DNA of 64,000 nt from assembly GCA_016716565.1 (NCBI GenBank), contig JADJWC010000003.1:310001-374000 (forward strand). Direction: 5' to 3'. The stretch comes from a bacterium (lineage in GTDB: Bacteria > Bacteroidota > Ignavibacteria > Ignavibacteriales > Ignavibacteriaceae). This document shows positions 59,131 through 64,000 of the stretch, in pieces (within the stretch, counting starts at the first letter, position 1; each line of letters begins with the position of its first letter). Below the pieces are notes generated by a model, which saw only the letters and a program-made list of their open reading frames with translations, searched no databases and was not told where the DNA came from. Position numbers and translations under genes: made by a program.

Positions 59131-59140
59131 ACCGTTTCAG

Positions 59141-61081
59141 ATGATTGAATTAATATATCTCACAGTTCTCTTTCCGTTACTCGGATTTCTTTTTAATGGA
59201 CTCCTTGGTTCAAAGATAAAAAATGAAAAGTTGATTGGAATTGTTGGAAGCGGTGCAATTGGATTATCGTTCATTGTTGCTGTTGGTGCTTTCTTTGAAA
59301 CACTTGCTCTTCCTGTCGAACAGCGATTAAATATTGTCACTTTGTTTCAGTGGATAGCTGTCGGCGGATTGAACATCAGTTTTTCCTACCAGGTTGATCA
59401 ACTTTCACTTGTAATGTCTTTAATTGTAACCGGTGTTGGATTTATAATTCACGTTTACTCGATCGGTTATATGCATGGCGATAAAAGTTTTTGGAGATTC
59501 TTCGCATATCTGAATCTTTTCATCTTCGCAATGATGAATCTTGTACTCGCTGATAATTTTCTTCTTTTGTTTCTTGGATGGGAAGGTGTTGGTCTCTGTT
59601 CTTATTTACTTATTGGATTTTGGTATGACAGAAAATTTGAAAAAAGCACAACATCTGCTGCCGGATTAAAAGCATTCATTGTCAATAGGATCGGTGATTT
59701 TGGATTCCTTCTCGGAATGTTTTTAATCTATTCAACTTTTGGAACTTTGATTTTTACCGATGTATTTGCCAGAGCAGTTTCTTTCAATGTACCTGAACAC
59801 ATCTTTGTTCTCATCGCAATATTTTTATTTATTGGAGCTACAGGGAAATCTGCTCAGATTCCACTGCTTGTTTGGCTGCCGGATGCAATGGCTGGTCCAA
59901 CTCCGGTTTCAGCATTGATCCATGCTGCAACGATGGTTACCGCCGGTGTTTACATGGTTGCGAGATGCAGTATTATTTATGCATCAGCTCCTGCAGCGAT
60001 GATGGTTGTAGCTGTAATCGGTGTGTTCACAGCTTTCTTTGCTGCTACAATCGGTCTTGTTCAAAATGATATTAAAAAAGTTCTTGCATATTCAACTGTA
60101 AGTCAGCTTGGATATATGTTCCTTGCTTTGGGTGCTGGTGCGTTTTCAGCAGGAATATTTCACGTGATGACTCACGCTTTCTTTAAAGCACTTCTCTTTC
60201 TTGGTGCAGGATCAGTTATTCATTCAATGCACGAACAGCAGGATATCAGGCATTACGGCGGATTAAAAAAATATATGCCTTTGACTTATGGAACTTTTTT
60301 AGTCGCTGCTGTTGCCATTTCGGGAATTCCACCTTTATCAGGATTTTTTAGTAAAGATGAAATTCTCTGGTACTCATACGCCAATCTTGGAATTATTTTC
60401 TGGATTATCGGTGTTATTACAGCAGTGATGACTGCATTTTATATGTTCAGACTTTATTTTATGACATTCGAAGGAAACGAAAAATTCGATCATCATAAAG
60501 TTCATCCTCACGAATCTCCGAAGGTAATGACCTATCCTCTTGTTGTTCTTGCTGTTTTGTCTGCAATCGGTGGATTCATCGGAGTTCCGGAAATTTTTTC
60601 AGGTGAACACGGAAATCTTTTTCACAGCTGGTTAGCTCCTGTCTTCAAAACAGCTGAAATAAAGTTAATGGATTTTGGTAGTCACTCACATTTTGAAGAA
60701 TTGCTGTTGATGATTATTTCAATTGTTGCAGCCGTGAGTGCAATTTTGTATGCACGATTTGTTTATTTGAAGAAACCGGAAGTTGCAGATAAAACTGCTT
60801 CGAAGTTCAAAGGTGCTTATAATGTCCTTTTGAACAAATATTTTCTGGACGAAGCTTATGAAGTTTCAATAGTTAATCCGATTGTGAAGGGCTCCGAGAA
60901 TATTCTCTGGAAGATTGCGGATAATAAAATTATAGATGGACTTATAAACTATCTTGCGAAACTCATTGAAGGTATTTCCGGTGTAATCAAAAAAATTCAA
61001 AACGGTGTTGCTCAGTCCTATGCTCTTGTAATGGTTCTAGGAATCTTAATCGCTCTATTCTGGATAATTTTAAGCTACTAG
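59141..61081 (+). CDS. nuoL: NADH-quinone oxidoreductase subunit L
   Basis: 646 residues. Antiporter-type subunit with about 16 membrane segments: LGWEGVGLCSYLLIGFWYDR, GATGKSAQIPLLVWLPDAMAGPTPVSALIHAATMV and IKKVLAYSTVSQLGYMFLALG. Key lysines and the glutamate of the half-channels are in these motifs. A long amphipathic helix and last membrane helix at the C-terminus (about 560-646) brace the membrane arm. Ten bases separate it from nuoK. Confidence 0.97.
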   Translation: MIELIYLTVLFPLLGFLFNGLLGSKIKNEKLIGIVGSGAIGLSFIVAVGAFFETLALPVEQRLNIVTLFQWIAVGGLNISFSYQVDQLSLVMSLIVTGVGFIIHVYSIGYMHGDKSFWRFFAYLNLFIFAMMNLVLADNFLLLFLGWEGVGLCSYLLIGFWYDRKFEKSTTSAAGLKAFIVNRIGDFGFLLGMFLIYSTFGTLIFTDVFARAVSFNVPEHIFVLIAIFLFIGATGKSAQIPLLVWLPDAMAGPTPVSALIHAATMVTAGVYMVARCSIIYASAPAAMMVVAVIGVFTAFFAATIGLVQNDIKKVLAYSTVSQLGYMFLALGAGAFSAGIFHVMTHAFFKALLFLGAGSVIHSMHEQQDIRHYGGLKKYMPLTYGTFLVAAVAISGIPPLSGFFSKDEILWYSYANLGIIFWIIGVITAVMTAFYMFRLYFMTFEGNEKFDHHKVHPHESPKVMTYPLVVLAVLSAIGGFIGVPEIFSGEHGNLFHSWLAPVFKTAEIKLMDFGSHSHFEELLLMIISIVAAVSAILYARFVYLKKPEVADKTASKFKGAYNVLLNKYFLDEAYEVSIVNPIVKGSENILWKIADNKIIDGLINYLAKLIEGISGVIKKIQNGVAQSYALVMVLGILIALFWIILSY

Positions 61082-61084
61082 TAA

Positions 61085-62608
61085 ATGGAACAATCATTAT
61101 TATTGACATATCTTCTCGCAGTTCCGGTAATCGGTTCAATATTAATTCTTTTTATCAATAAAGAAAAAGCTCAGCTGATTAAATACACCGGACTGGCAAT
61201 TTCACTCGTGGCTTTTGTAATTTCGTTAATCATTTACTTTGATTTTGATAATCAAACCGACGCATTTCAGTTTGTACATAAATTTAACTGGATAACCGAT
61301 CTCAATATCAGCTATCACGTTGGAATAGATGGCTTATCCATGCTGTTAATTCTTCTGACAACTTTCCTGACTCCGCTTACACTCATTTCAAGCTGGAGCA
61401 GTATAAAAAATAAAGTAAAAGAATTTACATTCTTTATGCTTTTCCTTGAATTAGGAATGCTAGGTGTTTTTGCTTCACTTGATATGTTTTTGTTTTACGT
61501 ATTCTGGGAAGCAATGCTTATTCCGATGTATTTCATTATCGGAATCTGGGGCGGTGAAAGAAGAATTTATGCTTCAATAAAGTTTTTTATTTACACTATG
61601 GCTGGCAGCTTGCTGATGCTGGTCGCTATTATCTGGCTTGTAGTTTATTCAGCAGAAATGCTCGGTGGATTTACAACAAATCTTCTTGATCTTTATAAAA
61701 CTGGTCCAACTATCGATATAACAGTTCAGGGATTACTGTTCCTTGCATTTGCATTAAGCTTTGCAATTAAAGTTCCGTTGTTTCCATTTCACACCTGGTT
61801 ACCCGATGCACACGTTGAAGCACCAACTGCAGGCAGTGTTATTCTTGCTGGTGTTCTGCTGAAGATGGGTACGTATGGATTTTTACGATTCAATCTTCCG
61901 CTTTTTCCTCAGGCAGCACTTGATTATGCAGGATTGATTTCTGTTCTTGCAGTGATCGGAATTATATATGGTGCGCTCGTTGCGATGGTTCAGACTGATA
62001 TGAAAAAGTTGGTTGCATATTCATCAGTCTCTCATTTAGGATTTGTAATGCTTGGAATATTCGCACTGAATCAGGAAGCGGTTCAAGGGGCAGTTATTCA
62101 AATGATTAATCACGGATTATCGACAGGAGCTCTCTTCCTTTTAGTTGGAATGATTTACGAAAGAACTCACACAAGAAAAATTGCTGACTATGGTGGTATC
62201 GCAAAACTTGTTCCCTGGTTTTCATTTGCATTTTTATTTACATCACTTTCATCGATTGGATTACCGGGACTAAATGGTTTTGTTGGTGAGTTTTTAATTT
62301 TAACAGGAGCTTTCAAATCAACAGTGTTGAACAGCTGGTGGTTCGCAATCTTTTCTGCCACAGGTGTAATTTTCGCTGCGGTTTATTTGTTGTGGATGTA
62401 TAAGAAAGTCGTTTTTGGTGAAGTGACTAATTCAAATTTAAATTCATTGACCGATTTAAACTTCCGTGAAAAACTTGTGCTCATTCCTATTTTCCTTTTT
62501 ATTGTGTGGATTGGAATATATCCGAGCACTTTCTTAAAAGTATCTGAAAAATCTTCTGAAAAAGTCATAGAACAAGTTATTAATCCTGATAAACTAACGT
62601 TAGAATAA
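61085..62608 (+). CDS. nuoM: NADH-quinone oxidoreductase subunit M
   Basis: 507 residues with about 14 membrane segments. It has MLFLELGMLGVFASLDMFLFYVFWEAMLIPMY (conserved glutamate), ALSFAIKVPLFPFHTWLPDAHVEAPTAGSVILAGVLLKMGTYG and DMKKLVAYSSVSHLGFVMLG, all standard NuoM. It is the third antiporter-like proton channel. Three bases after nuoL. nuoN would be expected next; instead a Na+/H+ antiporter gene follows. Confidence 0.97.
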   Translation: MEQSLLLTYLLAVPVIGSILILFINKEKAQLIKYTGLAISLVAFVISLIIYFDFDNQTDAFQFVHKFNWITDLNISYHVGIDGLSMLLILLTTFLTPLTLISSWSSIKNKVKEFTFFMLFLELGMLGVFASLDMFLFYVFWEAMLIPMYFIIGIWGGERRIYASIKFFIYTMAGSLLMLVAIIWLVVYSAEMLGGFTTNLLDLYKTGPTIDITVQGLLFLAFALSFAIKVPLFPFHTWLPDAHVEAPTAGSVILAGVLLKMGTYGFLRFNLPLFPQAALDYAGLISVLAVIGIIYGALVAMVQTDMKKLVAYSSVSHLGFVMLGIFALNQEAVQGAVIQMINHGLSTGALFLLVGMIYERTHTRKIADYGGIAKLVPWFSFAFLFTSLSSIGLPGLNGFVGEFLILTGAFKSTVLNSWWFAIFSATGVIFAAVYLLWMYKKVVFGEVTNSNLNSLTDLNFREKLVLIPIFLFIVWIGIYPSTFLKVSEKSSEKVIEQVINPDKLTLE

Positions 62609-62615
62609 TTCAGGT

Positions 62616-64000
62616 ATGATTAATAAGAAGTTCTTCCACTTAATCATACTGACACTCGTACTCACTTCATTTACTTGTGATATTAATGGCGTTGAAAAAA
62701 ACATAAGCGATACAACAACCATAGTTGAAGGTTCTGCATTGAGTCATTCGGAAGCTCATAATTTGCCCGATGTGTTTATGGTGATTCCTTTTGTAGTACT
62801 TCTGCTGATGATTGCAACCGGGCCGCTTTTCTATCATCATTTCTGGGAAAAATACTATCCGCTGATTTCTATCATTCTTGGACTAATAACAGTACTGTAC
62901 TACTTAATTTTTCTGCAAGATACTCACAGTCTTCTCCACACAGCAGCTGAGTATCTTTCCTTTATAGCATTGCTTAGTTCACTATTCGTTGCATCGGGCG
63001 GAATTCTGATTAACGTAGACAAAAAAGCCACACCATGGTTAAATGCTGGTATTTTACTATTCGGTTCTGTTATCGCAAATATTATCGGAACTACCGGTGC
63101 ATCGATGCTTCTTATCAGACCATTCATAAAAATCAATAAGGACAGGATAAAACCCTATCATATAATATTTTTTATTTTCCTGGTAAGTAATATTGGAGGA
63201 TGTCTAACGCCCATTGGTGATCCTCCGTTGTTCCTTGGATTTCTTAGAGGTGTCAGGTTCTTTCTGGTGATTACAGAAGTATGGTATATATGGCTTCCAA
63301 CAATTCTGCTGATCACAGCAATTTTTGTTCTTATTGATTCACGAAATAAATCAACTAGCGAGACTGAAGTTAATTACAGCGGTAAAATAGAATTCAAAGG
63401 GATGAAAAATGTATTCTACCTGATGATCATAGTAGCTTCTGTTTTTGTTGATCCTGCGGTAATGAGTTGGGTACCGAAACTTAGTCCTCTGCCTATAGGA
63501 ATTCGCGAGATAATTATGTTTTCTATGGTTTTCATCGCATACAAAACAGCTGATGAGTACGTGCTTAAATCAAACGAATTTAATTTTGAACCAATCAAAG
63601 AAGTTGCATATTTATTTGTGGGAATATTCGCCACTATGATTCCTGCATTACAATTAATTTCATACGAAGCTAATGTTCTTGGCGAAAAATTAACTCCAGG
63701 AATATTTTATTGGGCGACTGGTTTACTATCAGCTTTTCTTGATAATGCACCGACATACTTAAACTTTCTTAGTGCTGCGATGGGTAAATTTGGAATGGAT
63801 GTTAATCTACCTTCTGAAGTCTTAAAGTTTGAAAGACTGCATCCGATTTATATTTCTGCCATTTCAGTTGCAGCGGTATTTTTTGGTGCAATGACTTACA
63901 TTGGCAATGGACCAAACTTTATGGTAAAATCGATTAGTGAAAGATCGGGAATCAAAATGCCAAGCTTCTTCGGTTATCTAATAAAATATTCATTCCCGAT
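62616..64000 (+). CDS. NhaD-like sodium:proton antiporter, 3'-truncated by the window end
   Basis: 461 codons are visible with no stop. It starts MINKKFFHLIILTLVLTSFTC, a signal- or lipobox-like N-terminus, then multiple membrane segments of the ArsB/NhaD superfamily: NIIGTTGASMLLIRP, SNIGGCLTPIGDPPLFLGFLRG, SAFLDNAPTYLNFLSAAMG and GNGPNFMVKSI. These conserved polar patches inside helices are the ion-binding area. Only seven bases after nuoM, so it is likely part of the same operon. It may use the proton gradient of Complex I to expel Na+. The N-terminal hydrophilic loop (about 22-53) is unusual for NhaD. Confidence 0.88.
   Translation, partial: MINKKFFHLIILTLVLTSFTCDINGVEKNISDTTTIVEGSALSHSEAHNLPDVFMVIPFVVLLLMIATGPLFYHHFWEKYYPLISIILGLITVLYYLIFLQDTHSLLHTAAEYLSFIALLSSLFVASGGILINVDKKATPWLNAGILLFGSVIANIIGTTGASMLLIRPFIKINKDRIKPYHIIFFIFLVSNIGGCLTPIGDPPLFLGFLRGVRFFLVITEVWYIWLPTILLITAIFVLIDSRNKSTSETEVNYSGKIEFKGMKNVFYLMIIVASVFVDPAVMSWVPKLSPLPIGIREIIMFSMVFIAYKTADEYVLKSNEFNFEPIKEVAYLFVGIFATMIPALQLISYEANVLGEKLTPGIFYWATGLLSAFLDNAPTYLNFLSAAMGKFGMDVNLPSEVLKFERLHPIYISAISVAAVFFGAMTYIGNGPNFMVKSISERSGIKMPSFFGYLIKYSFP

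Noticed and set aside
1..64000. CRISPR arrays, tRNA genes, insertion sequences or prophage genes
   Set aside because: No regularly spaced repeats, no cloverleaf-type sequence and no transposase, integrase or phage structural gene could be recognised.

Overview
The window looks like a chromosomal segment of an Ignavibacteria-type member of the Bacteroidota/Chlorobi (FCB) group. The basis is the AT-rich sequence, several secreted proteins with type IX-type sorting tails (YPNPFNPST/TT core), a Gram-negative Kdo/Lpt lipopolysaccharide operon, a bTHX ribosomal protein, FeoAB, OstA-like LptA, RuvB and Complex I genes. The placement is inferred from protein style, not from a database search. I see no tRNA, rRNA, CRISPR array, prophage or insertion sequence.

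Bases 1-4.5 kb hold a dense core block: tsaB (cut by the window edge), a double-DUF1573 protein, accD and panC on the plus strand, facing coaX and birA on the minus strand. dnaK and hsp20 follow. From 7.5-24 kb come a secreted FISUMP protein, a membrane acyltransferase, ruvB, a frameshifted M1 peptidase, a long-tailed bTHX, a PP2C phosphatase/DinB/membrane-protein operon, a T9SS-type secreted protein and two Na+/solute symporter operons. Each symporter is preceded by very small membrane proteins. A TetR gene in this block is frameshifted.

From 24-38 kb: a PIG-L deacetylase; the operon kdsA-kdsD-lptC-lptA-lptB; and an opposing cell-wall-recycling pair, a MurU-like uridylyltransferase and an AmgK-like kinase fused to a RapZ C-terminal domain. 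GNAT, beta-helix, esterase, M15 peptidase and FKBP genes follow.

From 38-48 kb a long minus-strand run holds feoA, feoB, fur, a frameshifted metallo-beta-lactamase-fold gene, a TolB-like propeller, a broken M28-PDZ aminopeptidase, an OB-fold protein, yjbQ, a low-molecular-weight phosphatase, a fructosamine-kinase-like gene and a GT2 glycosyltransferase.

From 48-64 kb come a PAS-GAF histidine kinase, a two-gene unit made of an unknown 177-residue protein and an 897-residue SNF2-like protein that has lost its ATPase motifs and ends in a degraded Mrr-like domain, a C69 dipeptidase, a Ycf48-like T9SS protein, asnS, and nuoJKLM followed by an NhaD-like Na+/H+ antiporter cut by the window end.

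The best candidate for something undescribed is the pseudo-SNF2/Mrr protein with its partner (50.0-53.2 kb). Four genes carry reading-frame breaks. Three of the breaks can each be repaired by adding one A to an A-run, which points to homopolymer sequencing error; the other two (an in-frame TGA and a break inside HxHxDH) do not fit that pattern.
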